From Ilex aquifolium (Eukaryota; Streptophyta; Magnoliopsida; Aquifoliales; Aquifoliaceae): DNA of 64,000 nt. The stretch lies in assembly GCA_951799425.1 (NCBI GenBank), contig OX637397.1, positions 14,188,064 through 14,252,063 of the forward strand, in the 5' to 3' direction. Position 1 is the stretch's first letter. The number at the start of each line of letters is the position of its first letter. The translations under genes and the position numbers were made by a program. Positions 43,898-56,269 of the stretch are shown here, piece by piece. The notes under the pieces are model-generated. The model ran no database searches. It saw only the letters and a list, made by a program, of their open reading frames with translations, and was not told where the DNA came from.

Positions 43898-45101
43898 CAG
43901 TGTTTTAAAACCCGGCCCGGCCCGGCGGGTTGACCCGGTGAACCGGTGAACCGGAGCTTAAACCGGGCCGGGTCTTTTATTGGATCGTTTGAGCACCAAA
44001 ACCGGAAGAAACCCGCTGAACCGGACGATTCATGAGCAAACCGCTCAAACCGGACGGTTTTCAATAAACCGGACGGTTCAATTAAAAGGCTATAAAAACA
44101 GGAGTTTTGGCATTTTGGGCATTTTGCCCTAAATCGTTTTCATCCCAAATCCAACTGCGTTGCCTCTGGCGATGGGCGATGGCTTGCTTGACTCCTCTCT
44201 TTCTCTCTCACTCTCTCTGGGCGTTGCGACTCGATCAAAGTGGAACTCGAAGTCTGGAACATTCGAAGTCGATTTGTTTCTCTCAAACTTTGATCGAAGG
44301 GATTCTTCACTCAGACCTCGGTCGATGATTTGATTCACCCTTATTCTCTATGTCTTTCCTTCCCTCAAGTCAAGTGAGACACAACATCACCCAACAAGCA
44401 ACAAGTCAATAACCAGTAAGGCAGTAAGTACTCTCTCTCTCTCTCTCTCTCCCCGTAGACTTGGTTGGTAACTTACAATTGGTCCTCCATTGATGACTAT
44501 TCAAAGTTTCAATTTTTTACAATGCCCACAGACCAATTACAATTTGCACACACAGAATAATGATAATTAGTTGTATTTTTTTGTTTAATTTCGTTCTTTG
44601 TTTTTATTGTGTTTGCCAATATATCAAGATTATCGCAAAGATGATTACTGAAAATGAATGATGTTGTGCCTAATTTTTGGTGTATTGTTATGAATCTAAA
44701 AATGAGAAGAAAATTAGAACTCACATTACATATAATGCATCTGGGTTTTCCTTTGAGTTACTGTTACGAATGTCAAGACAAGAAATTGTTTGTTGGGGAA
44801 AAATGAAGAAAAGTAAGGATTTAATCATAAATATTTTGTGGAAGAATTGCTCTACATTCAACAGATTAGGAAAATTGAATGCATTGGATACATACTTGAT
44901 GATTTTTGGGGTTTTTTGTTTGATCCAATATACATTAAGCATGCTATTTTTGACAATTATTTTGATTTTTAGTCTATTTATTATTATTTTTTATTTTTTT
45001 ATTATATAACCGGTTCGACCAGTGACCCAACGGTTGAACCAGTGACCCATTGACCCGGTCTCTCTCCCGGGTTGATGTCCGGGCCGGGTTTTAAAACTAT
45101 G
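43898..45101. mobile_element. hAT-like nonautonomous element, 1.2 kb
   Basis: TIRs CAGTGTTTTAAAACCCGG and CATAGTTTTAAAACCCGG, with perfect 8-bp duplication ATATTAAT (43890-43897 and 45102-45109). GGCCCGG/AACCGG-rich subterminal repeats lie on both sides, with a (CT)n run near 44430. An internal 73-codon frame (44107-44328) shows no recognisable domain. No transposase. Confidence 0.85.
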
Positions 45102-45555
45102 ATATTAATCCAATTTTCATCCAAAAGTAAAAAAATTTATTCTAAAACTATTTTTCCCACCTAAAAACATCATTTTTTGTACACGGCGTTCAAAATCATA
45201 AACTCAACCAACATACTTCTTAATACTAGACAGCCCCACTAATCTACGCTTATCTCTCTTCTCTCTCTTCTTTCTCTCTATCCACTTTAATTTTAAACTA
45301 ACATAATTAAAAAAAAAATTTATTACAGAGTGATGGTGTGTGGACTAGAAATAAGACGATCCCTTGTAAATGAATGAATGAGTAGTGCTTAAGTTGAAGA
45401 GCTTAAGGCAAGAGTATATAATTGCAAGTATGAAAATTAGGTAAACAGACAGCGAAGATGCCAAGTTTATAGTGGTTTATCAGCTTCAGAGTTTGGTTAG
45501 TCTACTCTAATGGAGTTTTTTTTATCATTGGGTATTCTTGTATTTCTCTTTCCTA

Positions 45556-47057
45556 CACTACAAGAATAAGGGCTTTTTGTGACAATTTTTTTATGATTGC
45601 TGTGTTTACCGTCACAAAAGACGTGTTTGAGACAATGTTTTGGGGCGGCTATGTTTGCCGTCACAAAAAACGTGTTTGTATTAATATTTTGTTAATATTT
45701 GTGACAGCTATTTTTTCTGTCGTAAATAGTGTCATAAACTCAAAAGAAATTTTTGTATTTGAGACAGCTGTTTTTCCTGTCTCAAATAATATTTCATAAA
45801 CTCAAAAGAATTTTTATATTTATGGCAGCTATTTTTCCTATCATATATAATATTTCATAAAACATTAAAATGTTGTTTTAGATTAAAAAAACAGTTTATA
45901 GTTTAAAGAAGAAAAACTCTAAAAAAAATTTGTATTGGCCACAACTATTTTTCATGTTACAAGTAATATTTTATAAAATTACGTAGTTTTACATCAAAAT
46001 ATAATTTCTAGTTCAAAGAAAAAAAAATTAAACTCTACAAAGTCAATTTTTTATATCAAAACAAGGGGTTTCAAAATATGACACGATCCGTTTACACGAT
46101 ATAAAATTAGTAGGTTTGAGTCTTCCTTAAGCCACCTGTTTAGTAAAAGAGTGAACCCGACACGATACGATTATAAACGAATCAGGTATTGGTGAAACCA
46201 ATTAGAAAAAATGTATACGATATGACTCGTTTATATACCATTTACCTAATTGGACAAGCCGTTCAGAAAAATATTGTGTGGCCCTCTGTTGATATATTTT
46301 CTAACTTCTTTTAGTTCTTTATTGTATATATGTATATAAATATCATTTCAGTATAATAACAATAATTTTTTTTCTTTCTAGATGTCACTGAGAGAGTAGA
46401 TGGTTCGGGAAGGATGTTCAACTTTTTGCCTTAATTTCTTATAGTCATAGATCGTTATGTTTTATAAAATGACATATTTTACATTTTGTTTAACTCATGA
46501 GTTATTTTTTTATATGAAAATATTGTTATGTTTTTGGAAATGTCGGTTATATTTATTTTTGTGTTTATTTATATATTGAATTGAGTATTTGTATGGATAC
46601 TAATGGATCTTTGGTCTAATGGTACTCCTTAAATTGTGAAAGTTTTGTCTTCTTAAGGTCAAGGGTTCAAGCCTCCTTCCTCCCTCCCCCCTCCCCCTCC
46701 AAAAAATAAAAAAATTTGTACGGAGTGTATATATGCACAGGGTATATAACATTGGTTACCAACGGCGGCATCGTTGCCGTCATAAATACATCTTTTATTT
46801 TTTACAACTGTCAAATGTGGTATTTGAAGCAGCACTTTTGTCGCCGTGCTAAAAGCAAAAGTGTCGAATTTTTTGTAACAACTTATTTACAACAGGGTCT
46901 TGCTGTCGTAAATACTATTTGAGACAAACCGTTGCTACCGTAAAAACCTTTTGAGACCATATGGCGAGGCAATGCCGCCACAAAAAGTATTTGTGACGGC
47001 AAATAGACCTTTTATGACAACACTTCACCGTCGTAAAAACCTTTTTTTCTTGTAGTG
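45556..47057. mobile_element. nonautonomous CACTA element, 1.5 kb
   Basis: Ends CACTACAAGAATAAGG and, reversed, CACTACAAGAAAAAAAGG. Flanking triplets CTA and TTA match at two of three. Subterminal GTCACAAAA, GCCGTCACAAA and CCGTCGTAAAAACC words are typical CACTA arms of the 'GACGGC' type. No transposase; a decayed hAT-like MITE (46064-46286) sits inside. Confidence 0.8.
46064..46286. mobile_element. decayed hAT-like MITE inside the CACTA element
   Basis: Starts AGGGGTTTCAAAATATGACACG and ends GTGTGGCCCTCTG, with ACACGATCCGTTT words like those of 2464-2822. Ends too degraded to read a duplication. Confidence 0.45.
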
Positions 47058-47086
47058 TTAGAAGAAGATGAAATACAATTTTTCTC

Positions 47087-47880
47087 TGTTATGAACCAAA
47101 ACCACAAGTAAAATAATAATACAACGAAATAGAAAAAATAGAACACAAAGATTTACGTGGTTCGGCTCAACAAGGAAGTCTACATCCACGAATGAAACAC
47201 AACGACAAAATTTCACTATTAAAGGTTAAAAATTACAAAATTCTCGAAACAAAGACAACAAGAAAACGTATTTACTTTATCACTATTACAAAATTAATAG
47301 TGTCGAAAACTCCTTACTCGAAGAAGACCCAAAATAGAGCAAACCCCAAAATTTTCAAAACCAGAAAATTCGTTTTCGGTCGTCATTGTCAATGACCCAA
47401 GCAAAGCCGCTGAAGACCGAACTCTCATTCTACACCAAAACTTCCTGACCAATGACCAAAGAAGCTATTATTATATTAAGTTGGCATAGTCAAAGCCTTT
47501 TTCCCAAATCTCCATTACGTGATGGACTTTTTTTTTTGGACAAGAAACGATAAAACCTAACAGTCAAACCAACTCAACCCCTTACGTGATGGACTTGAAC
47601 ACCTTTTCCCAATTACATAAAGAAATCAACTTGTATTGAAATACAAACACCTTTGAGCCTTATCCAAATAAAAAATAAATCTAAATAAGAATTAGAATAC
47701 AAGTCATTATAACAAATCTCTATCTTGACTTGAATTCCATCAAGTCATCCAACCAAAGTGAACTAGACGGTTGTCTTCGCCAAATACCCCGAAGGGTACA
47801 ACTCAAATAGTACAAACACCAATCAAGTCTAAGCAATACTTGAACTTGAGCAGTGGTACCGGCTTAGTAAACATATTTGT
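47087..47880 (-). mobile_element. 3' end of a minus-strand copia element
   Basis: On the minus strand, the last part of copia RNase H (MFTKPVPLLKFKYCLDLIGV, about 47865-47805) is followed by a short tail, a purine tract and an LTR (47714 to 47087, TGTTATAATG...TTCATAACA, 628 bp) that contains GATTTACGTGGTTCGGC. Everything 5' of the RNase H end is absent. Old fossil. Confidence 0.7.
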
Positions 47881-48300
47881 TGGGCTCTCTACTGTAGCAA
47901 CATTTTTCACTGTGACAATACCTTGAGAAAATCATTTTTATTGAATTGTTTTATTTAATAAATATCCAAACGATGTTTATTGGGAAAAGTGTTTTTTGAA
48001 TAAACAATTTTTAAAAAAATAATTACACAAAAATTACTTTTAAATTAAATAAGTCATCCCAAATGGTACCTAAATCCTCTTGGATCAAATCCCAAATCAA
48101 ATGAATTATCCTCCCTCCAAAACATAAATCATCACAGTTTTATAGCAAATCTAACTAGAGTACTAGTAACGTTACCCTCCCTGCGGACCCAACACAGAAA
48201 ATTTTGAAAAATGTTCAGAAGCTCCATTTGAAAATTTTTAAAACACATTTTAGATTTTTAAATTTTAAAATCAACTAGAGTCTATTGATGTAGATAGATT

Positions 48301-48806
48301 TAAGGGTGACAATTTCTGACACGACAGGAAAACACAACTCGAAATTAGCGGATTTGATTGACCATTTCTTGACACGAACCCGTAAATGACACTACCCGTT
48401 AACATGAATAATAAATGGGTTGAGTTAGTGTCAGACACGAACAATACGAAATTGACACAATTAACATGTTTAACTAGTATTATAGGATTAAAATGATAAT
48501 TTTTTGTTATTTTTATCAAGTATTTACATAATTCTTGTACAAACAAAAATATTTTTACTCAGTTTTATTATTATTTCTATTAAATTAATTTTTAGTTAAT
48601 TGAAAAAGTATAAGCATGAGTTCAATTAAGTGATAATAAAATTTTAAATTTAATTATCTGCGTTAAATTTTTATTTATGGGTTATATGGGTCTATGCGAA
48701 CATGACAGGAATTGAATCGACATGACGTGATTAGTTAAATAGGTTAGATTTGAGTTGACTAGTGTTCAATATGAACACGTCCGAGACGACACAATTGTGA
48801 CCCTTA
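48301..48806. mobile_element. hAT-like MITE, 506 bp
   Basis: TIRs TAAGGGTGACAATT and TAAGGGTCACAATT. Flanks GATAGATT and GATACATC match at 6 of 8. Interior of GACACGA/CGTGTC words as in 2464-2822. Lies about 0.9 kb beyond the stop of the minus-strand polygalacturonase gene. Confidence 0.65.
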
Positions 48807-49725
48807 GATACATCTTGACTATTACACAATCATCGGAGAAAATCCTCTTATTCTCATAAAAACGGAGATTGAGCCTAACTTTTTGCAAGAATCTACTGCT
48901 AATTTGAAGGCAAAAGATGTAGCATATGATAGGATTTCAAATATTAATTCATAAATATTAATTCCTAAAAAGTAAACCCAAATTAGTTACTAATATCACT
49001 CGATTACCAAACTGATGATAGTAATTATATAACTATCTTTAAAGCAGAATATCCTCTGACCAAAAACTTCAGCAGTTGAATAAGGGCAGTATATAAACTT
49101 TTACATGTCGGGTTCAAATCTTTTTTGGTGCATAAAACTCGAGTTTAATTGATCGGTATTATTTGAAGATGATTACACAAATCGAAGGTTTGTGTCGTAA
49201 AAAGGGTATGCTTGGATGATTCCTGGAAAATAAAGAAAGGAAATAAAGGGTCTTTTATTAGAGGTGCCTTTTTAGACTAAAAGGTAAAATTGGAAAGCAT
49301 ATGATTCTTTATTGTGTTTTTTTTTTGACACTCTTCAAAGGTTGACAGTGTTGACGTGGTTCCAATGTAGTAGCATAGTAGCATTCTTGTTGACGTGGTT
49401 CCGATGTAGGAATTCCATTTTTTTTACTTCGTACCATTATTTTTTGCCCAACAAAATTCGTCACGTGTAATTTTTTATTCTATTTCTTTTATTACTTTCT
49501 TTAGCCAATGTTTATTGATCATTCAAATCAAGATCAATGACCCAAATTAAATTTCAGTGCGTTATCTGCAATATGGTAGCCTAATTACTTCAATCCACTA
49601 AACTATTATTTATAACTAGTAAATATCATGGAGTTCCACACACCCACAAAAAAAAAAAGGAAGAAGAAGAGAATAAGCATCATGCAAACTAAGACTAAGA
49701 CGCTACACTACTGCAACCTAGGGGA
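48807..49725. other. intergenic, 3' side of the minus-strand PG gene
   Basis: AT-rich. The words GTTGACGTGGTTCC and GATGTAG are duplicated in tandem around 49345-49410. Nothing else recognised. Confidence 0.4.
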
Positions 49726-51630
49726 CTAAACACAAGGAGGAGGGATTTGTTGTCCCTGAAAGGATGCTTTGACATTAGAACATGAAGCTGCTGGTTCTCC
49801 TTGGCCACTGTAGCTAAAGTCTATGCCATTGAACTTAATGCCTTCACATGGAAAACTTGGGCTGCACTGCAACTTTACTGCAACTTGTGAACTTGAAGTC
49901 CCTCGAATGTTTATGTAGTTTACGTCGCTGATTTGAACCCGAGAATCTCCCTAAAAAAAGAACAAGAAAAACAAAATATAACATGAATTAACACTTTGAC
50001 GACATAGTTTTAAACAAAGAACAAGATATCATAACATGACGGCCCTGGCCAGAAGCTCCTTGCCACTATGAGATTTGGGAGGGATGGTTGTACTTGTACA
50101 CAAAATTATATGTGCATGCAGAGAGGCTATTTGCAACATCAAAATCTTGACACCTACAGTTGAGAAATTTTACTGATGTGCCAAGACCGCCCTAAAATTA
50201 AGTAAATGTAGAGAAGTTAATCTTGACAAAGGCATACCTTGGAATTGCATTTCTCGTAAGGGCAATACTGTTGATCAATGATAATTGGATTGTCTGTGTT
50301 GTGCATGACAATGTCCTGAAAAGTAACATCACTAACTTGGCTGGGTGGGGAAGGAGCCCATGTTTTAATCCTCACACCATTCTGGGTGTTGCTAAAAGTG
50401 CAATTTCTTACAAGAACTCCATTAATATTCTTCTCATCTGGGTATTTTCCGAGGCTTCCAATGCTAATTCCATGGCCAGGACCACATGAAATCCTCGATA
50501 TGGCTATGTTTGAATTCCCAGGGCCTAAGGATATGCAATCATCTCCAGTGGCTATGGTGGAATCAAATATTTGGACATTTTTTGAGTTCCCAATATGGAT
50601 ACCATCAGTGTTGGGACTGTCACCAGGTGCTGATATCTTGAGGTCGGAGACAACAACGTTTTCACTCTCGGAGATTTCCAAGTGGAAGAACTTGCTGTTG
50701 ATTGAGGTTATCCCTTGAATATATGAATTGGAGAGAGAATTGAATTTCAATGACTGTTCAAGAGAAAGAAAAAATTAACTGTTAGATCAATAAATAAGGT
50801 AAAAAGTCATGTAATGTAAGGTATTCCAAACCCAAAAGAGTTGGTCCAATATAAGGTGTATGAATCCTTAAACCAGCACAGCCTCAGCGGCTTTATATAA
50901 CCCACGTTTAATCAATGTATGTGGTTAACGAATGATATGTGGTCAACGGCCAAACAGTGGGTGAATCATAAACTTGCAGAGTCTCGGTAGACTTAGTTTC
51001 AAAAGCAAAATAGTTGGATTGAGAAAGGGCTTACTACTGGAGGCTTCTGGCAACCTTCATGCTCACCACAACTAGTGTGTGACCAAGCAGAAGCTCCTTG
51101 GCCATCGAATGTCCCCTTTCCATAGACTCTCAAACCATCGATATCCTTAAAGCTAATCCACTGGTCAGTACCAAGTGAAGGATCAGAAGGAGCTTTTAGA
51201 ACCCCATCAATCTCAAACGTCATTTGATCATTGCACGGGCCTTGGAGCGTGATCGCGTTGAGCATAAACGTTCCCGATGGGATCAAAACTGTGCCTTGTG
51301 CCTTCCCTTGACATGCTTTGCTCCATGCATTCAACAAGGCCTACAACCACAAAAAAAAAATAAATAAATAAATAAATAACATGAGTTAATATTGACCCGA
51401 TGTTACGTGAGTAATATGAAAAGAATGGAAGATGTGTGAATGGGTTTATTGTAATCTTTAACAAGAGTTTTCCAAATAGCTGAATTTACCTTGCTATTGT
51501 CTGTTTTTCCATCTCCAATTGCACCAAAGTCGTTCACATTAAAAGTGTTGGCTTGACCACAAACTTCATTGGTCCAAACCAACAAAAACACTAAGAAGAA
51601 AACCATTGGAAATGCAAATCCTAAGCTCAT
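49726..51630 (-). CDS. exopolygalacturonase, pollen-type, GH28 (paralog)
   Basis: Four exons on the minus strand: 51630-51490, 51340-51035, 50753-50238 and 49950-49726. Sizes are 141, 306, 516 and 225 bp, the same as the convergent paralog apart from one codon; 395 residues. The start is the ATG at 51630, aligned with the paralog and followed by a signal peptide (MVFFLVFLLVW, CGQ); an upstream in-frame extension is 5' UTR. GH28 motifs SPNTDG, GDDC, GPGHG and RIK occupy the same positions (D199, D220/221, H243, 277-279). Secreted pectin-degrading enzyme, probably exo-acting. Proteins diverge mainly between the catalytic motifs. No disabling change seen. Confidence 0.9.
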
Positions 51631-51707
51631 CTCTTCTTGTTTTGGGGTGCACGTGTTATACTTGTGTACCTCTTTGATGGATGAGAAGGAATCACAATCT
51701 TTGTTCT

Positions 51708-51716
51708 TATATACTG
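51708..51716 (-). promoter_or_regulatory. TATA box of the minus-strand polygalacturonase gene
   Basis: TATATAAG on the minus strand, about 80 bp upstream of the ATG, like the spacing in the paralog. Confidence 0.6.
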
Positions 51717-52129
51717 TCATTTGAAGGGTAAAAAATGTAATAAAGACAAATTATTTGTGAGCTAATTTCTCCGGATTTAGTGCCTAACAATTGCGAGTGA
51801 TTCCCTAGACTTATGCATATTATGAAAAAAAATCCAGTACAAAATTTCCCAGTCTAATGCTGTATATGGGAAGTTTTGGGAATTTCTTTGACCCTCTCCA
51901 CAACTTTTGTCAAATTCAAAACACCAATCAATCATTTTCGTAAAATTTTCAGTTAGTGCAAATCCTACTAGGAAGTTTGAATTTCCTCTAGAGTAATTCT
52001 CTCCCTCTCTCTGGATATTGTGTTTGACTTTTTTTAGTTTTATTATTTTAATGTATAAAAGAGAGTTGGAACTTGGAAGACGCAAGCAAGAGGATATATA
52101 GAAGATTCGCTTTTGTGTTTGTGATGGAT

Positions 52130-52393
52130 GGATTCGGATCCCCTCCATTTCCCCTTCCCTTCAATTCCCCTAATACAGTACTAGATGAATGACATGTATA
52201 AGATTCTGAATTTCAATAGACAATATTGTTTTTCTTGTGAGAAAATTCCTTAATAATGGTTAATACTCCACCAACAACAAAATGAATGAGGAAATATCTT
52301 GTCCATTGAAATTCAAAATCGTACACACGTCACTCATCTAGTACTGTATTGAGGGAAATTGAAAGGAAAAAATAATGGAGGGGATCTAAATCC
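52130..52393. mobile_element. MULE-type MITE, 264 bp, upstream of the minus-strand PG gene
   Basis: Perfect 9-bp duplication GTGATGGAT (52121-52129, 52394-52402). TIRs GGATTCGGATCCCCTCC and GGATTTAGATCCCCTCC extend about 100 bp, including AATACAGTACTAGATGA on both arms. It lies 500 bp upstream of the ATG, about 415 bp beyond the TATA box. Confidence 0.85.
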
Positions 52394-52831
52394 GTGATGG
52401 ATTAGGTCAACAGTTATGTTAGCAAATTAGATCATTTTAATATTATTATATGTTTAATGCGAAAGAACCTAAATTGTTCCCGACTTTGTTGAACTTCAAG
52501 CCATTTGACGATTGTGTTTTCAAGAGCATACCAATGGGAGTGATTGAGGGAGTGATCAAAGGAGTGATTTGGTTATGAAAATTGATTTAACACGTGGAAA
52601 TTGACTGGGACGGTAAAATGATTACTTCCTTGAACTTAATTATTTGTTTGCATTTTTAGTTCATTTGTAAAATACTTAATTGGATGAACTTGTAATTAAT
52701 ATATGTTTATCTATTTAGACGTGTAACTATGTAAACGGTTGAGGGTGTGTTTGGTTCAAAAAAAAGCATTAAGGAATGGGTTTCGACTAAATTAGGCTGA
52801 TCGTCACTTAACACTTTTCCGCAATTTCGCT

Positions 52832-53085
52832 AAACTTGAGGGGACGTGTTTGTAATTTTTGCAATATAAAATTTGTGGCAACATAGCAATCAGGCAAGGT
52901 AGTTCTCCACCAACAAATGTCCACCCTCGTTGAAATCAAGCAAGTGCAGGTGAAATAGTGGACGGATGGCGACCCATAAGAGAGAGAAAGTAGGACGGAT
53001 CACATGCCATTTCAGGGTCTACAAAAACAAACTTAATCTCATTAATTTTATATTGCAAAAATTACAAACACGTCCCCTCAAGTTT
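52832..53085. repeat. 41-bp perfect inverted repeat around 172 bp
   Basis: Arms start AAACTTGAGGGGACGTGTTT at 52832 and end symmetrically near 53085, with no mismatch that I can see over about 40 bp. The spacer contains no recognised gene. Probably a small foldback element; no clear duplication. Confidence 0.7.
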
Positions 53086-53150
53086 CTTCAAAACTTTTTT
53101 AGTATCCTTAAAAAAAAAAAATCAATGATAAGAGTCAAAAAAATCAATTT

Positions 53151-53883
53151 AGGGTTAATCTCAAATTGCATTCCGAAAAATTGTTTGAATTCAATTTATA
53201 CTATCAAAGATCAAAAAATTTAATTTACACCCTCAAAGATAGAAATTTGCATCAATGCGCACTTGAAGTTATCAGCCATCAATTTGCCGTCTAAAACTAA
53301 ATAGATAAATTACATATAGACCCCATTTATGTTTGTCACTTAATTACCTAGACCCTTCATATTTGAAATATTATACCTACATCTATTGAGAATCCAAATA
53401 TGACTAAAAATGTTTCCCAATTGGGCATCTAAATAATTCTGTTCAAGTGATTTATTGCATTGGATATAAAGAATATTATGTAAATACCTACATTATATTG
53501 GACATTCAAGTAACAAACTTGATTTTGAATTTTAGAGTATAACGGACCCACAAAATAAATGATAGTATGAAAATTATAATTTTTTATTAGGATGAAATCA
53601 TATTTTTTAACGGTTTTATTAACAGATATCAACGACAAATGATTATGTGTTACACGTGTACAAAAGTCAGGAGGTGTGAGAGTAATATTCTGAATGTGAG
53701 GGTGTCTAAATAATTAAGCGACAAGTATGAGAAAATCTAGGTGTAATTTATTCATTTAGTTTTCGACGACAAACTAACGGCTGTTAGTTTGAAGTGTGCA
53801 TTAATACAAATTTTTATATTTGAGATTGCAAATTAGTATTTTTTATCTTTGAAGGTGCTTAGGGTATAATTTTCGATTAACCT
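53151..53883. mobile_element. foldback element with about 200-bp TIRs
   Basis: Left AGGGTTAATC and, reversed from the right, AGGTTAATC. Similarity continues through CACTT, ACTAAAT and ATAAATTACA words to near the middle. Possibly MULE-like; target duplication not resolved. Confidence 0.6.
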
Positions 53884-54393
53884 GTCAATTTATAGTGAAC
53901 TGAACTTTTTGTTTTTTTCTCTCTCTCTCTCCCCTCTTTTTTTCTTAACTTTCTCCTCGTACTAACTACTAACCGGAAATGTGTGACATTCCGGATTTTT
54001 CTTTGACTGTTAATATAAAAGCATATGGTATCGAGTTGGATATCGCATCAAAAAGTACAACAAAATTTATTGAGATTACGACTTTTTTACAATGACCCAA
54101 AAAATATTAATTATGATTTAAATGTTCACTTTTGATAGAGACCAAAGTGGACAAGAGAGACTAAACTATATGTTTTTTATCGTTTACTTTGTATCTATTT
54201 AATTCAAGGTTATTTGTTTAATCTATTTTTGTAATTGAATTAACAATGAATGTGGATTTTGGATAGAATAATTCATTGTCAATCAAAGTAAATAATAGAT
54301 TTGTCGATAAATTAAATCCAAATAATATTATTACGATCACCAATAGTATGACATATTTCTAAATGGCTTTCAAAGTTTTGTTCCTTGGTATGC

Positions 54394-54436
54394 CAACATC
54401 TCTCTCTCTCTCTCCCTCTCCCTCTCCCTCTCTCTC
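54394..54436 (+). repeat. (CT)n microsatellite
   Basis: Nearly continuous TC/CCCTC run followed by a short CA run. Confidence 0.85.
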
Positions 54437-54478
54437 ACACACAAGCAAATCAAAGACAGTGATATTTGTTACGAGCAA

Positions 54479-55053
54479 ATTTTTTTTATTTTTTGGACAA
54501 AAATGATAGGAATTTGATTAATGAGAAATATCTGAGAGGAAGAGAGGGAATAAGAAAGACGGGGCCTCCACCTCCCACCTCCCACACATCAACAGATAAA
54601 ATAGATGGAGCATTTCTAGCCGAGTTATGTGCAGCCTCATTACTAGAACGTCTAACAATAGAAACCTTGAAAAAATCGAACTCGCGGGATTTAGTCCTAA
54701 TATCAGCTAACACCGGACCTGCGGGTTTGTTTTTTTTTTTTTTGTTTGGTATTTTCAGATTCCAAATAACCTTCCAGAATTTACTGGCGTGGTAGGATGA
54801 AGAACTTGCTTCCGACTAAACCGAACAAAATAACTTCCACTCATATGAAAGATGATAAGCACTACAATCAGAAAATTTGCCATTTGGATTGTAGTGCCAA
54901 ATTAATTTATCCGACGTCAAGGATACCCCTAATGGAATACGCTTAATCACCTCCGCCTCATGTGCTAAGAAAACCTCATCAATTAGATTTACTTTCCAAG
55001 ACTCCTTTAGCTTTATTAGAAGATTGATTTTCAACCCCAGATTTTGCGCTAGT
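54479..55053 (-). mobile_element. L1-type LINE, truncated and internally deleted
   Basis: On the minus strand, zf-RVT-proximal text (LIDEVFLAHEAEVIKRIPLG, LIWHYNPNGKFS) is joined to the end of RNase H (SREFDFFKVSIVRRSSNEAAH), the 3' UTR and an A tail (54492-54479). The 11-bp direct repeat GTTACGAGCAA (54468-54478, 55054-55064) is its target-site duplication. The missing middle, including most of RNase H, shows a deletion or template jump. Confidence 0.8.
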
Positions 55054-55269
55054 GTTACGAGCAATTTGGAGTAGCAATTTTCATCTATTACCGATTAACC
55101 GCCCAATCTACCCATACACTAATGGGTTGGGTAGTTGTATTAATTAATGTAAATTTTAAATGGATTGAGAAATAACCCTCAATTTAATTAAGTGGATTAA
55201 AATTTATTACAAATGGATACTCATTTGGTTGAGTACTTATCTTTTTATTAAATAATAAAAGTAATAAAT

Positions 55270-56235
55270 CCAAATACACATACAAATTGTTACACTAAAA
55301 AAAAATACACTAATACACCAAAAATATACACATTAATACATAAAAATACACACTAGTACACCAAAACACACTAGCAATATGTGTGTGTATTTCAATATAT
55401 TAATGTGTGTTAGTGTATGTGTGTTTGTGTGAATTTGTGTATTATTGTATATGTGTGTGTGTGAATTGATGTATTAGTGGATGCGCATGTGTGTGTATTT
55501 CAACGTACGTGTGTTTTCCCAAAAAATCGACAGCACTACATCATTGGGATTCTTCAAATAAATTGGAGTACATATAAGATACATCAGTGCTAAAACCTAT
55601 TCTCAAGATATATTCCAAACATTGCATGTGGGGATCAGTTGGTTTCGTAATTTTAGAATTTTGCTTATCCCAAGTACTCTATCTCCATCATTGCATGCGG
55701 GAATATAGAAAGTAAAGAGAAAAAAGCATGACCAGAAGAATTGTGTGAAATAAGTGAATTTATTTAGTTGAGGCATTCTTGATTGAGAAAAATGGTTCCC
55801 TTCAGACAGAAAGAGACTCCTTCCTGTACGAATAGTGAAGAACTATAGAGAACTTTTGTTGGTTGTTGATCAACAGAAAGCATGGAAGAAAGAAAGATGC
55901 ATAAACGAAAAGTGTGTGTGTATGTATTTTGGTGAATTAGTGTGGAATTATGTATTTTGGTGTACTTGTTTGTGTATGTGTGCTTTGGTGTATTAGTATG
56001 TGTGTGTTTATATTAGTTAGTGTATGTGTCATGTGTTTGTATATTTTTTAGTTTATTAGTGTGTGCATGCATGTGTGTGTATTTTGATGAGTTAATGTAT
56101 GTGTGTATATTTTTTTGTGTATTTAGTGTGTGCATACATATGTGTGCTTTGGGGGTATGTGTATTTTTGGTGAATTAATGTGTGTATGTATATATTTTGA
56201 TGAATTAATGTATGAGTGTTTATTTTGGTATAGCA

Positions 56236-56269
<34 letters not shown>

